In this document: piece by piece, positions 35,625 to 43,674 of the stretch | Layout: each line of letters opens with the position of its first letter | Numbering within the stretch: position 1 is the first letter of the stretch | Assembly: GCA_016124945.1 (NCBI GenBank) | Contig: WGMT01000058.1 | Location: 105,782-169,781, forward strand | Source of the DNA: a bacterium | GTDB taxonomy: Bacteria > Chloroflexota > Anaerolineae > Caldilineales > Caldilineaceae | Length of the DNA stretch: 64,000 nucleotides | Reading direction: 5' to 3' | Notes under the pieces: model-generated | The model's database searches: none | Told to the model about the DNA's origin: nothing | Seen by the model: only the letters and a program-made list of their open reading frames with translations | Program-made: the position numbers and the translations under genes

Positions 35625-35834
35625 GTGCGCAAACTTGCTATCGCTATCATCCGCTTCTACCAGCGCTTCATTTCGCCGTTACTGGGGAGCAACTGTCGCT
35701 ATTTGCCCACATGTTCCCAGTATACGCTGGAAGCGATCGAAAAATACGGTATGCCTCGTGGCGGATGGATGGGGATCAAACGGATTGCGCGCTGCCATCC
35801 TTGGCATCCAGGTGGTTATGATCCCGTGCCGTAG
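35625..35834 (+). CDS. yidD: Membrane protein insertion efficiency factor YidD
   Basis: 69 residues from a GTG start after AGGAGCG. The family signature is IRFYQRFISPLLGSNCRYLPTCSQYTLEAIEKYG and GGWMGIKRIARCHPWHPGGYDPVP, with the three conserved cysteines. It aids membrane protein insertion together with YidC, encoded 142 bases downstream. The length is typical. Confidence 0.96.
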   Translation: MRKLAIAIIRFYQRFISPLLGSNCRYLPTCSQYTLEAIEKYGMPRGGWMGIKRIARCHPWHPGGYDPVP

Positions 35835-35976
35835 GGCTGTGGTTGCGTCTACCCGATACGGTTTCGAGCCGGTGGGCGTTCCGGTAGGTTGACATGATAC
35901 GCCTGTTGCGCAAGGAACGGTGTTTGCATCGATAAGATGTTGAACCTGGCCTTGCGATTTCATGAGGAGAGAAAAG

Positions 35977-36972
35977 GTGAAACGAAAGCATTTCGCTCTG
36001 ATTTTGCTGCTGGTGGCAACGATGTTGCTGCTTGGCGGCTGCGGTGTACCCCAAGGAGGCGTAGACGTAGCCGAAACAGCCCCAGATGGCTTGTGGCAAA
36101 CGCTGGCGGTATGGCCGCTGGCGAATGCGTTGATTTGGCTGAATGATGCCATTGCCGGCCTGTCGATTCCCTACAGTTGGGGCTTTGCGATTATTCTCTT
36201 TACGGTTATTATCAAACTCGTCACCTTCCCCCTGACGATGACCCAAATCCGGGGCATGCAAGCGCAGCGTGAGTTGCAGCCCAAACTCCAGGAACTCCAG
36301 AAAAAGTACGGCAAGGATCGTGAAAAGCTTGCGTCGGAACAGATGAAGATGTACCAGGAGGCGGGTGTCAATCCGCTAAGTGGTTGTCTGCCTCTACTGA
36401 TTCAGATGCCGGTTCTCTTTGGTCTTTATTCGGCGCTGGTCGCACTAGGGCAACGCCTGGAGAATGCTGAGTTTTTCTGGATCAGCAACCTTGGGTTTCC
36501 ACATTTCACCGATGGGATGGCCTGGATTCCTGAACTGTTCAATCAGGGCGCTTACGGGGTGCTGCTCGGTTACATGGTGTTGCCGGCTTTGTTGATGGTC
36601 AGCCAGGTCTACATGCAGAAGTATATGACCCCGACGCCGTCAACCGGCGGTGATGGTCAGGCCAAAATGATGACCCAAATGATGACCATCATGACCTTGA
36701 TGTTCGGCTTCTTCACGCTGCAGGTCCCTGCCGGTTTGACGCTCTACTGGGTTACCAGCAACTTCTTGCAGATGGGGCAACAAGCTGTCATTATGCGCTC
36801 GACGCCTGTACCCGTTCCGGCCCCGGCTCCAGCCAAAAGTTCAGGCTCGGCAACTGCCACTTCGACCACCAACGGCTCTAAAGAAGGTTCGGCCGGCGCC
36901 AATGGATCGACGAGTGCTGCCGCTGGTGAAAGCGTACGCAAACCTTCTCGCCGCCAGAGAAAGAAGAGATAA
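35977..36972 (+). CDS. yidC: Membrane insertase YidC (Oxa1 family), lipobox form
   Basis: 331 residues from the GTG at 35977, chosen because GGAGAG lies eight bases upstream; an ATG at 35962 lacks a ribosome site. The signal FALILLLVATMLLLGGC ends in a lipobox, so this is the Gram-positive-type YidC1/SpoIIIJ form without the large periplasmic domain. The Oxa1 core runs about 60-270: YSWGFAIILFTVIIKLVTFPLT, then a helical cytoplasmic loop (KKYGKDREKLASEQMKMYQEAGVNPLSGCLPLLIQMPVLFGLY) and a pair of membrane segments. A low-complexity basic tail ends the chain. It inserts and folds membrane proteins with or without Sec. Confidence 0.95.
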   Translation: MKRKHFALILLLVATMLLLGGCGVPQGGVDVAETAPDGLWQTLAVWPLANALIWLNDAIAGLSIPYSWGFAIILFTVIIKLVTFPLTMTQIRGMQAQRELQPKLQELQKKYGKDREKLASEQMKMYQEAGVNPLSGCLPLLIQMPVLFGLYSALVALGQRLENAEFFWISNLGFPHFTDGMAWIPELFNQGAYGVLLGYMVLPALLMVSQVYMQKYMTPTPSTGGDGQAKMMTQMMTIMTLMFGFFTLQVPAGLTLYWVTSNFLQMGQQAVIMRSTPVPVPAPAPAKSSGSATATSTTNGSKEGSAGANGSTSAAAGESVRKPSRRQRKKR

Positions 36973-36975
36973 CGT

Positions 36976-37926
36976 ATGAGTGGGACGAGCTACGAGTATT
37001 CCGCCAAAAGCGTAGATGCCGCCATCGCCGACGGCCTGCGTCAGTTGGGTCTTTCGCGCAATGAAGTCGAGATCGAAGTGCTGCACGAAGGAAGCCGCGG
37101 GCTTCTTGGCATCGGCAGTAGCAACGCCCGTGTCCGTATCACCGTCCCTGCCAAACCCGCGCCGCCACCGGCGCAGCCTGAACCTGTCGCCCCTGCACCT
37201 GCGCCGCTTGAGTCGCCTGCTGTGGTGGAGCCGATTACCGAAGCACAAATTCACTCTTCTGAACCTGTAACGCAGGACTCAACTGTAACCCAGAACACAA
37301 GTGTAGCTGAAACACAAACCGCCGAACCGGTGGTTGTTGAATCTACCGTTGAATCTACCGTTGAATCTGCCGTTGCATCTGCCCAGGAGAGCCCAGACGC
37401 TGAGGATCACTACACCGGCTACGACGAAGACGAAGGGCAAGCCTACGACCGCGATGTCGATCCCGACGAACTGGCTGAACTGGCGTCGAACCTCTTGTTG
37501 GAGATGCTTGAGCACATGGGCTTTGCCGCCGACATTGAGGCCACTTGGTCGGAAACGCAGAACGACGGCGCACCACTGACGCTCAACGTCATCGGCGACA
37601 ACCTTGGCATGCTCATCGGGCGTCATGGCGAAACCCTGGCCAGTATTCAATACCTGATCCGCCTAATGGTGAATCAGCGTATTCATCGCTGGACCAATAT
37701 CGTGGTGGATGTGGGGGGCTACAAAGCCCGCCGGGCCGAACAACTCGTTCATATGGCCGAGCGTATGGCCGAACAGGTGATGCAGAGCAATCGTGCCGTG
37801 GCCCTGGAACCGATGCCTGCCAACGAACGGCGACTTGTCCACATTGCCTTGCGCAACCATGCCCACGTCTACACCGAAAGTATTGGCGAGGCAGACCGGC
37901 GCAAAGTGCAGATCTTGCCCAAATAG
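36976..37926 (+). CDS. jag: Jag/KhpB RNA-binding protein
   Basis: A 316-residue protein three bases after yidC. The Jag_N domain (1-52: YEYSAKSVDAAIADGLRQLGLSRNEVEIEVLHEGSRGLLGIGSS) is joined by a Pro/Ala/Glu/Val-rich linker (about 55-150). The linker includes a triple VESTVES repeat. A KH domain with GRHGETL as its GxxG loop and an R3H domain (ERRLVHIALRNHAHV) follow. In other bacteria KhpB acts with KhpA in RNA binding and cell elongation. The linker is much longer than usual. Confidence 0.93.
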   Translation: MSGTSYEYSAKSVDAAIADGLRQLGLSRNEVEIEVLHEGSRGLLGIGSSNARVRITVPAKPAPPPAQPEPVAPAPAPLESPAVVEPITEAQIHSSEPVTQDSTVTQNTSVAETQTAEPVVVESTVESTVESAVASAQESPDAEDHYTGYDEDEGQAYDRDVDPDELAELASNLLLEMLEHMGFAADIEATWSETQNDGAPLTLNVIGDNLGMLIGRHGETLASIQYLIRLMVNQRIHRWTNIVVDVGGYKARRAEQLVHMAERMAEQVMQSNRAVALEPMPANERRLVHIALRNHAHVYTESIGEADRRKVQILPK

Positions 37927-37947
37927 CCGCCGTCAAAGTACAATACA

Positions 37948-37979
37948 CCCCACTCGATGACTATCGGGTGGGGTTTTTT
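37948..37979 (+). terminator. Terminator of the rpmH-jag operon
   Basis: CCCCACTCGAT (37948-37958) pairs with ATCGGGTGGGG (37963-37973) and a run of six T residues follows. It closes the operon that begins at rpmH. Confidence 0.92.
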
Positions 37980-38035
37980 GTTGACCTGCCACTTGCAACC
38001 TGCCACGCTTTCTCCACAGATCAACGGATGTAAAA

Positions 38036-38944
38036 ATGCCGCCTGCTTTGCCTGCCCAAAATGATGAACGCGTGGACTTTCTTGCCATTGGCCATGTCAC
38101 CCGTGATCTGTTGCGCAATGACCCCGACAGCAATGAATATGCGTTGGGCGGCACCGTCAGTTTCGCCGCAGTGACAGCTCAACGGCTAGGCTACCAGCCT
38201 GTCGTGCTCACCCGCGCCGCCGACAACGTCGATCTTTCCTTTTTGCGCCAACATGCCGAAGTGATTGTGCTGCCCAGCTCGGTGACCACCACCTTTGCCA
38301 ACATCTACACCGACCAAGGACGTGTGCAATACTGTTACACGCCGGCCCGTTCCATTACCGCCGCCGACCTGCCCGAACGACTGCACGACCCAAAGATCGC
38401 CTTACTTGGCCCACTGGTGGGTGAAATCAACGCCGATCTGGCCGCCGTCTTCTCGGATGACACATTGATCGCCGCCGTCCCCCAAGGCTGGATGCGCCGT
38501 TGGGATGCTGATGGACTCGTCCACCCAATTGCGTGGCAAAGCTCCCGCGCCATCCTGCCCCACCTCGATGTGCTAATTCTTTCTATTGAAGATATCGGCG
38601 GCGATCTGGACCAGATCGACTTCTTCCTTGATTGGACGCCGCTGGTGATCATGACCCAATATCGGGAAGGCTGTACTGTTTACTGGCGGCAGACCAACGA
38701 AGTTGTACTGGTAATTCATGTGCCGCCGCGCTCGGCTACTGAGGTCGATCCCACCGGCGCAGGGGACACATTCGCTACTGCCTTTTTACTTCACTACCGC
38801 GAGACCGGCGATCCGCTCATCTCTGCCCGCTACGCCAACATCACAGCATCTTTCGGCGTAGAAGGTGTCGGTGTGGCGGCGATTCCCACCCATCAACAGG
38901 TGCTCGACTATATGGACGCCCATCCCTGGCGTTGGAGTGGATAA
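38036..38944 (+). CDS. PfkB-family carbohydrate kinase
   Basis: A 302-residue ribokinase-fold protein. The N-terminal sugar-binding portion shows GHVTRDLL, EYALGGTVSFAAVTAQRLGYQ and TFANIYTD. The C-terminal signature DPTGAGDTFATAF (near 240) provides the catalytic aspartate and the anion hole. The substrate is not determinable. It opens the parA-parB run on the same strand; parA starts three bases after its stop. It may be cotranscribed by position only. Confidence 0.88.
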   Translation: MPPALPAQNDERVDFLAIGHVTRDLLRNDPDSNEYALGGTVSFAAVTAQRLGYQPVVLTRAADNVDLSFLRQHAEVIVLPSSVTTTFANIYTDQGRVQYCYTPARSITAADLPERLHDPKIALLGPLVGEINADLAAVFSDDTLIAAVPQGWMRRWDADGLVHPIAWQSSRAILPHLDVLILSIEDIGGDLDQIDFFLDWTPLVIMTQYREGCTVYWRQTNEVVLVIHVPPRSATEVDPTGAGDTFATAFLLHYRETGDPLISARYANITASFGVEGVGVAAIPTHQQVLDYMDAHPWRWSG

Positions 38945-38947
38945 GCC

Positions 38948-39766
38948 ATGTCTGCCCGAATTTTCGCCTTTGCCAACCAAAAAGGGGGCGTCGGAAAGAC
39001 GACCACGGCCATTAACCTGGCTGCTTACCTTGCCGCCGCCGGGCGTAATGTGCTGGTTGTCGATACTGATCCACAGGGTAACGCCACCACCTGCCTCGGC
39101 TATGATCCTCGTGGGCTCGACATCAGCCTCTATGACGTGCTGATCAACCATGTCCCCGCGGTGGATGCGATTTTGCCCACGGAACGGGCGACGCTCTCTC
39201 TGCTGCCCGCCAACGTGGATTTGGCCGGCGCCGAAGTGGAAATGGCCAGCATGCTGGCGCGTGAATACCTGCTGACACGGGGCCTTGCGCAGATTCAAGA
39301 GAGCTACGACTACATTTTCATTGACAGCCCGCCCAGCCTGGGGCTCATCACTGTCAACGCGTTGACAGCCACCACAGGCGGCGTGATTGTCCCTGTGCAA
39401 TGTGAGTATTTGGCACTTGAAGGGCTGACACTGCTACTGCGCACGATCCACCAGGTGCGCGATGTGCTCAATCCTAAGGTGGATGTAGCCGCTGTCGTGT
39501 TGACCATGTACGACGGCCGCACCAATTTGAGCCAGCAAGTGGTGGAAGAGGTGCAAAAGTTTTTCCCTGATCGAGTCTTCAATACGCAGATCCCGCGCAA
39601 TGTGCGGCTGAGCGAAGCCCCGAGTTACGGGCAGACGATCTTAACCTACGCCCCCGAAAGCAGCGGCGGTCGCGCCTATGCCGCCCTGGCTCAGGAATTC
39701 CAACAGCGCATGGAAAGTGACCCCGCAGCAATTCTCGAAGAAGTGACCGAGGAGGACGCATCGTGA
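38948..39766 (+). CDS. parA: Chromosome-partitioning ATPase ParA (Soj)
   Basis: A 272-residue ATPase with the deviant Walker A FANQKGGVGKTTTAINLAAYLA at its N-terminus, VVDTDPQGNAT as switch I/Walker A', YDYIFIDSPPSLG as Walker B, and IPRNVRLSEAPSYGQTI. It moves the ParB-bound origin region by ATP-dependent nonspecific DNA binding. The stop overlaps the parB start. The gene order PfkB-parA-parB downstream of jag is close to the common rpmH-to-parB arrangement near a replication origin. Confidence 0.96.
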   Translation: MSARIFAFANQKGGVGKTTTAINLAAYLAAAGRNVLVVDTDPQGNATTCLGYDPRGLDISLYDVLINHVPAVDAILPTERATLSLLPANVDLAGAEVEMASMLAREYLLTRGLAQIQESYDYIFIDSPPSLGLITVNALTATTGGVIVPVQCEYLALEGLTLLLRTIHQVRDVLNPKVDVAAVVLTMYDGRTNLSQQVVEEVQKFFPDRVFNTQIPRNVRLSEAPSYGQTILTYAPESSGGRAYAALAQEFQQRMESDPAAILEEVTEEDAS

Positions 39767-40692
39767 GTGAGCGCGCCAACGCCAAACGCCGTCGCGGCTT
39801 AGGACGCGGCTTGGATGCCCTGCTGGGCAGCGCCGCCGCTGATCCAGAATTGCAGGAACGCCTAATGGCCGAAACCGCCACCGGCGGCGTTCGCCTGCTT
39901 CCTGTTTCGGCCATCGTGCCCAACCCGCACCAACCGCGTACCCATTTTGATCCCAGAGCGTTGACCGAACTGGCAGCGTCGATTGCTGAACATGGTGTGA
40001 TCCAGCCCCTCATTGTCACCGAGACGCCCAGCCAGCCGGATCGCTACTGGCTCATCGCCGGTGAACGTCGCTGGCGCGCCTCACAGGCCGCCGGCCTTGA
40101 GGAAGTGCCCGTGATCGTGCGTGAGGCCACGTCGCAGCAGTTGTTGGAATGGGCGCTGGTCGAGAATGTGCAGCGCGCCGATCTCAACCCACTCGAAGAG
40201 GCTGCTGCCTACCAATCTTTGTTGGCGGAGTTCAACCTGACGCAAGCCCAGGTGGCCGACCGTGTGGGCAAGAGTCGCTCTGCCGTAGCCAATGCGGTTC
40301 GCCTGCTGGCGCTGCCTCCCTCGGTGCAATCGGCTCTCAACGACGCGGCCGTCAGCGCCGGTCATGCCCGCGCCCTGCTTGCGCTACCCGACGCCGCCAG
40401 CATGGAGACAGCGTTGGAGCAGATCCTGGCGAGGGAACTCAATGTGCGTCAGACTGAAGCGTTGGTGCGCAAATTGCTTGAACCTGCGTCCGAAACAACC
40501 CCTTTGCCCCAACCGTCTCCCCAGATTGAATCTCACTTGCGCTCACTGGAAGCGCGCTTCCGCGCCACCCTGAGCACCAAAGTCAGTCTGGAGCGGCGCA
40601 CCGACGGCAGTGGACGGCTGGTTGTCCACTTCTTTAGCGACGACGATCTCGAGAATATCTACCGGCAGATTGTGGGCGACGTGGAAGAATGA
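39763..40692 (+). CDS. parB: Chromosome-partitioning protein ParB (Spo0J)
   Basis: A 309-residue CTP-hydrolysing clamp from a GTG start overlapping parA by four bases. The N-terminus holds RRGLGRGLDALLG, which contacts ParA. The CTP-binding domain has LIAGERRWRASQAAG, and LVENVQRADLNPLEEAAAYQ precedes the HTH LTQAQVADRVGKSRSAVANAVRLL. A dimerisation domain with GRLVVHFFSDDDLENIY ends it. It binds parS sites, none of which I could identify by eye in the window. Its stop overlaps the next gene by four bases. Confidence 0.96.
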   Translation: MSERANAKRRRGLGRGLDALLGSAAADPELQERLMAETATGGVRLLPVSAIVPNPHQPRTHFDPRALTELAASIAEHGVIQPLIVTETPSQPDRYWLIAGERRWRASQAAGLEEVPVIVREATSQQLLEWALVENVQRADLNPLEEAAAYQSLLAEFNLTQAQVADRVGKSRSAVANAVRLLALPPSVQSALNDAAVSAGHARALLALPDAASMETALEQILARELNVRQTEALVRKLLEPASETTPLPQPSPQIESHLRSLEARFRATLSTKVSLERRTDGSGRLVVHFFSDDDLENIYRQIVGDVEE

Positions 40693-41756
40693 GCCGTATT
40701 CCCCAACCTGCCGCCCCTCGCCGACGCTCCCTACTTTCTGTAGGTTGGGGGCTGATCGGGGTGAGTCGCGTTGCCGACGTGGCCATGCTTGATGCCATCC
40801 GCCACCAGCCGACACTACCCGAGGCCGAAGATGTCATCCCCAGTTGGGTGATGGGCGTCTACAGTCGTAGCGACCACCGGGCGCGTGACTTTTCTCAACG
40901 CCGTCAGATCCCCTACGCCTTTGACGCTTTGGAAAAGATGTGGGATCGCCCTGAGATTCAGTGTGTCTACATCAGCGCGCAGCCACGCTACCAGGCTGAA
41001 CTGGCGCTGACGGCCATTGACGCAGGCAAGCATGTCCTGTGTGAGACACCGTTAGCCCTCACGCCGGAGGAGGCGCGCAGCGTCCTGGCACGGGCGCGCC
41101 AAAAGGACGTGCTCCTGGCTGTGGACTATGCACTGCGCTGCCACCCGGCGCTGACTCGCTGCGCAGAGTTGATCCGAGACTACACCATCGGCGATGTCTT
41201 AGGTGTACGGTTGAGCAACTGCGATCCACTGCCCTTTGCCCACCAGACATGGCGCATGCGCACTGACGGCGGCGGCATCCTTTTGGATCGCACCCTACAC
41301 GATGTGGATCTGCTGCGCTGGCTTTTGGCTGACGATGTGGAACAAGTGGCAGCCCTCAACGGCGGCGCTTTCTTGACCGAAGGCCCTAATCGTGTCGTCG
41401 AGGAAGAGATCCTAGGCGTGGCGCGCATGAAACGGGGGGTGGCGGCCCAAATCCACGATTCATGGGCGGCGTTGCATCAACACAGCGTATTGGAAATTTA
41501 CGGCACCGGCGGCACACTCATCGCCTACCGTTGGTGGGGCGAATGGCGTAACAGTGAACTGATCCTGGTGCGCAACGACGAAGTGACCAAGTTGTCCATC
41601 GCCAAAACCAGCCCTTATCAGGGCATTGTCGCCGCCTTTAACGCCGCTGTGCGCAAGCGCGACTGGCTGCTCAACCGAAGAACGGTGCTGGCAACGGGCG
41701 AAGACGCTGCGCGCAATTTAGAGATCATTGAGCGTATACGAGAAGAGATTAGATGA
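40689..41756 (+). CDS. Gfo/Idh/MocA-family oxidoreductase
   Basis: A 355-residue dehydrogenase. The NAD(P)-binding Rossmann part has GWGLIGVSRVADVAM, and the catalytic-loop motif is CETPLALTPEEA where EKP is usual (the lysine is replaced by Thr). The C-terminal domain carries GGGILLDRTLHDVDLLRWLL, with the family histidine and aspartate. Loss of the lysine of EKP suggests altered chemistry or a non-oxidising role. It overlaps parB and the next gene by four bases each, so it is in one transcript with partition genes, an unusual setting. Confidence 0.8.
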   Translation: MSRIPQPAAPRRRSLLSVGWGLIGVSRVADVAMLDAIRHQPTLPEAEDVIPSWVMGVYSRSDHRARDFSQRRQIPYAFDALEKMWDRPEIQCVYISAQPRYQAELALTAIDAGKHVLCETPLALTPEEARSVLARARQKDVLLAVDYALRCHPALTRCAELIRDYTIGDVLGVRLSNCDPLPFAHQTWRMRTDGGGILLDRTLHDVDLLRWLLADDVEQVAALNGGAFLTEGPNRVVEEEILGVARMKRGVAAQIHDSWAALHQHSVLEIYGTGGTLIAYRWWGEWRNSELILVRNDEVTKLSIAKTSPYQGIVAAFNAAVRKRDWLLNRRTVLATGEDAARNLEIIERIREEIR

Positions 41757-42385
41757 CATCCTTATCACAAGAAATATCTGACGTGCGCGCCATCCTGTCT
41801 GGGATTACGGCGGAACTGCACCCTGCGCTAAGCGAATTTATCAAGGACGAAGTCCGTCGGCACACGTCGTTGCGGTTGGGGGCTGTGGTGTTGGCGGCTT
41901 CCTTCCCTGCCGAGGATAGTACAATGCAGCGCGAACGGCGCATCAACCTGGCCGCGGCGCTGGAACTACTCACGGTAGCGTTGGCAATCCACAAACTCTT
42001 GTTGCTCTCCGCCAACACCCGAGACAGTGTCGACCGGGCGCTGGCCGGTGGTACTGTCTTGGCTGGGGATTACTGTTTCAGCCGCGCTGCCGCCTTGGCG
42101 GCGCGCACCGAAAATCCTCAGGTGGTCGCTATTTTTTCAGAATTGTTGCAGCAGTTGAGTGAGGGGAATCTACGCAGCCTCTTTGGTTCAGACAACGATC
42201 CTTTCGACGAAGAACGTGTCCTCTACGAGAGCGCCACCCGCGCTGGCGCTACCTTGGCCGGTCTGCAAGAGACACAGATCGAGGCGACTGTTGCATGGAT
42301 TGGCCACGAAACAGCCGATGTCGAAGAAAGTGAACTGGTGGCGTTCCAGCGCGAAAGATGGGGAGAAGTGATGCGTGATGCATAA
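41753..42385 (+). CDS. Degenerate polyprenyl-synthase-like protein
   Basis: A 210-residue all-helical protein. Its central part, LAGGTVLAGDYCFSRAAALAARTENPQVVAIFSELLQQLSEGNLRSL, aligns by eye with the middle of long-chain polyprenyl diphosphate synthases (the vLxGDfLfaraf and eGE segments). The first aspartate-rich motif is missing: the corresponding helix reads AIHKLLLLSANTRDSV. No second DDxxD is present. It may resemble the non-catalytic subunit of heterodimeric heptaprenyl synthases, but no catalytic partner gene is adjacent. The stop lies inside a GATGCGT heptamer array. Confidence 0.5.
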   Translation: MTSLSQEISDVRAILSGITAELHPALSEFIKDEVRRHTSLRLGAVVLAASFPAEDSTMQRERRINLAAALELLTVALAIHKLLLLSANTRDSVDRALAGGTVLAGDYCFSRAAALAARTENPQVVAIFSELLQQLSEGNLRSLFGSDNDPFDEERVLYESATRAGATLAGLQETQIEATVAWIGHETADVEESELVAFQRERWGEVMRDA

Positions 42386-42475
42386 TGCGTGATGCGTAAG
42401 GTCTCGTCGAGCGATGATGACTCCATTGGGAATTCGCTTCGTCAATACGACCTTACGCATCACGCATTATGCATC
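42377..42475. repeat. Heptamer hairpin (GATGCGT) between convergent genes
   Basis: The 27-bp perfect stem pairs 42377-42403 with 42449-42475; its words are GATGCGT/GATGCAT. The left arm starts inside the prenyl-synthase-like gene (its last residues are repeat-encoded), and the right arm touches the hemH stop codon. It should end transcription from both sides. Confidence 0.93.
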
Positions 42476-43511
42476 ATCTCCTCCCCGCCGGCCCTAGCAG
42501 ACAACAATTCACCGGGCAGACGTCGTGCAATGGGCCACGACTGCCTAGCGCTAGGCGTTCGGGAGTGAGTCCTTGTTCGACTTCGATGCGCTCGACGATC
42601 AGATCTCTGATCATGCGTACGAAGGTGGGGTGGACGCCCACTGTGGCGGCGCGCACGACATTCATCGCGATTTCTTCACCCTTGTCAATGGCTTCTGTAT
42701 CGAGATCGAACATCACTTCCATGTGATCGGAGATAAAGCCGATGGGCATGATTACCACATCGTGGACGCCCTGTGTCTTGAGTTCGTCCATGTGATCGAG
42801 GATGTCCGGTTCGAGCCAGGGCTGGTGTGGCGATCCACTGCGGCTCTGATAAACCAATTGATAGGGGTTGTCGATGGCGGTCGCTTCCATCACCAGGCGC
42901 ACGGTTTCGTTAAGTTGCGCTTCGTACTGACAATTCTGCGCCATGTTCAGCGGGATGCTGTGTGCTGTGAAGGCGATGTGTGCCCCGCTCCGCCGCTCCG
43001 CCGGGATCTGGTTGAGGGCTTCAAGCAAATTTTCGGCGTTGACAGCCACGAAGGACGGGTGATTGTAGTAGAAGCGTAGCTTGTCAACGCGCGGCGCGTT
43101 GACACCAACCTCCGCCTGCGATGCCATAATGTTTTCGCGGTACTGACGGCAGCCCGAGTAGCTACTGTAGGCGCCAGTGATGAAGGTCAACACCCGCTTT
43201 ACCCCATCCTCGGCCATCTGCTGCATCGTGTCCGTGAGGAAGGGCTTCCAGTTGCGGTTGCCGTAGTAGATGGGCAACCGCGGTCCATGGGCATCGAGTT
43301 CGGTTCGTAGCGCATCGATCAGCGCCAAATTTTGGGCGTTGATCGGGCTGTAGCCGTCGAAATGATAATAATGTTCTGCCACCTCTTCCAAACGCGAACG
43401 CGGCACAGGACGGCCACGCAGCACATTTTCCAGGAACGGGATCACGTCGTCCACCCCTTCGGGCCCGCCGAACGAGAGGACAAGAATCGCATCATAGGGT
43501 TGCTCGGGCAT
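42474..43511 (-). CDS. hemH: Ferrochelatase (protoporphyrin or coproporphyrin type) with cysteine cluster
   Basis: 345 residues from the ATG at 43511, chosen for GAGGAG upstream. It inserts ferrous iron into the porphyrin ring in the last or penultimate haem step. Family motifs are VLSFGGPEGVDDVIPFLENVLRGRPVP, FITGAYSSYSGCRQYREN, AFTAHSIPLNM with the catalytic histidine, PWLEPD and IGFISDHMEVMFDLD. The cysteine in SGCRQ and three in VCPVNCC at the C-terminus follow the pattern of actinobacterial [2Fe-2S] ferrochelatases, so an iron-sulfur cluster is likely. It is transcribed away from the partition operon. Confidence 0.93.
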   Translation of the reverse strand: MPEQPYDAILVLSFGGPEGVDDVIPFLENVLRGRPVPRSRLEEVAEHYYHFDGYSPINAQNLALIDALRTELDAHGPRLPIYYGNRNWKPFLTDTMQQMAEDGVKRVLTFITGAYSSYSGCRQYRENIMASQAEVGVNAPRVDKLRFYYNHPSFVAVNAENLLEALNQIPAERRSGAHIAFTAHSIPLNMAQNCQYEAQLNETVRLVMEATAIDNPYQLVYQSRSGSPHQPWLEPDILDHMDELKTQGVHDVVIMPIGFISDHMEVMFDLDTEAIDKGEEIAMNVVRAATVGVHPTFVRMIRDLIVERIEVEQGLTPERLALGSRGPLHDVCPVNCCLLGPAGRR

Positions 43512-43584
43512 GATTCTCCTCGAATCAGGGTTGTGTCGAATTTCACGTAGGCGATAGTATAGCATAAGGTGCTAGAGATTATGG

Positions 43585-43645
43585 GATGATGAGATGATGA
43601 GGATGGTGAAAGTCGTAATTCCATCATCCTCATCATCTCATCATC
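43585..43645. repeat. GATGAT hairpin before the ATP-grasp gene
   Basis: GATGATGAGATGATGAGGAT (from 43585) pairs with the complementary array at 43621-43645, with a small bulge. It sits in the divergent region between hemH and the ATP-grasp gene, 30 bases before the latter's ATG. Confidence 0.88.
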
Positions 43646-43674
43646 ACTCTGCCCAATAGGATACCAATTTCACA

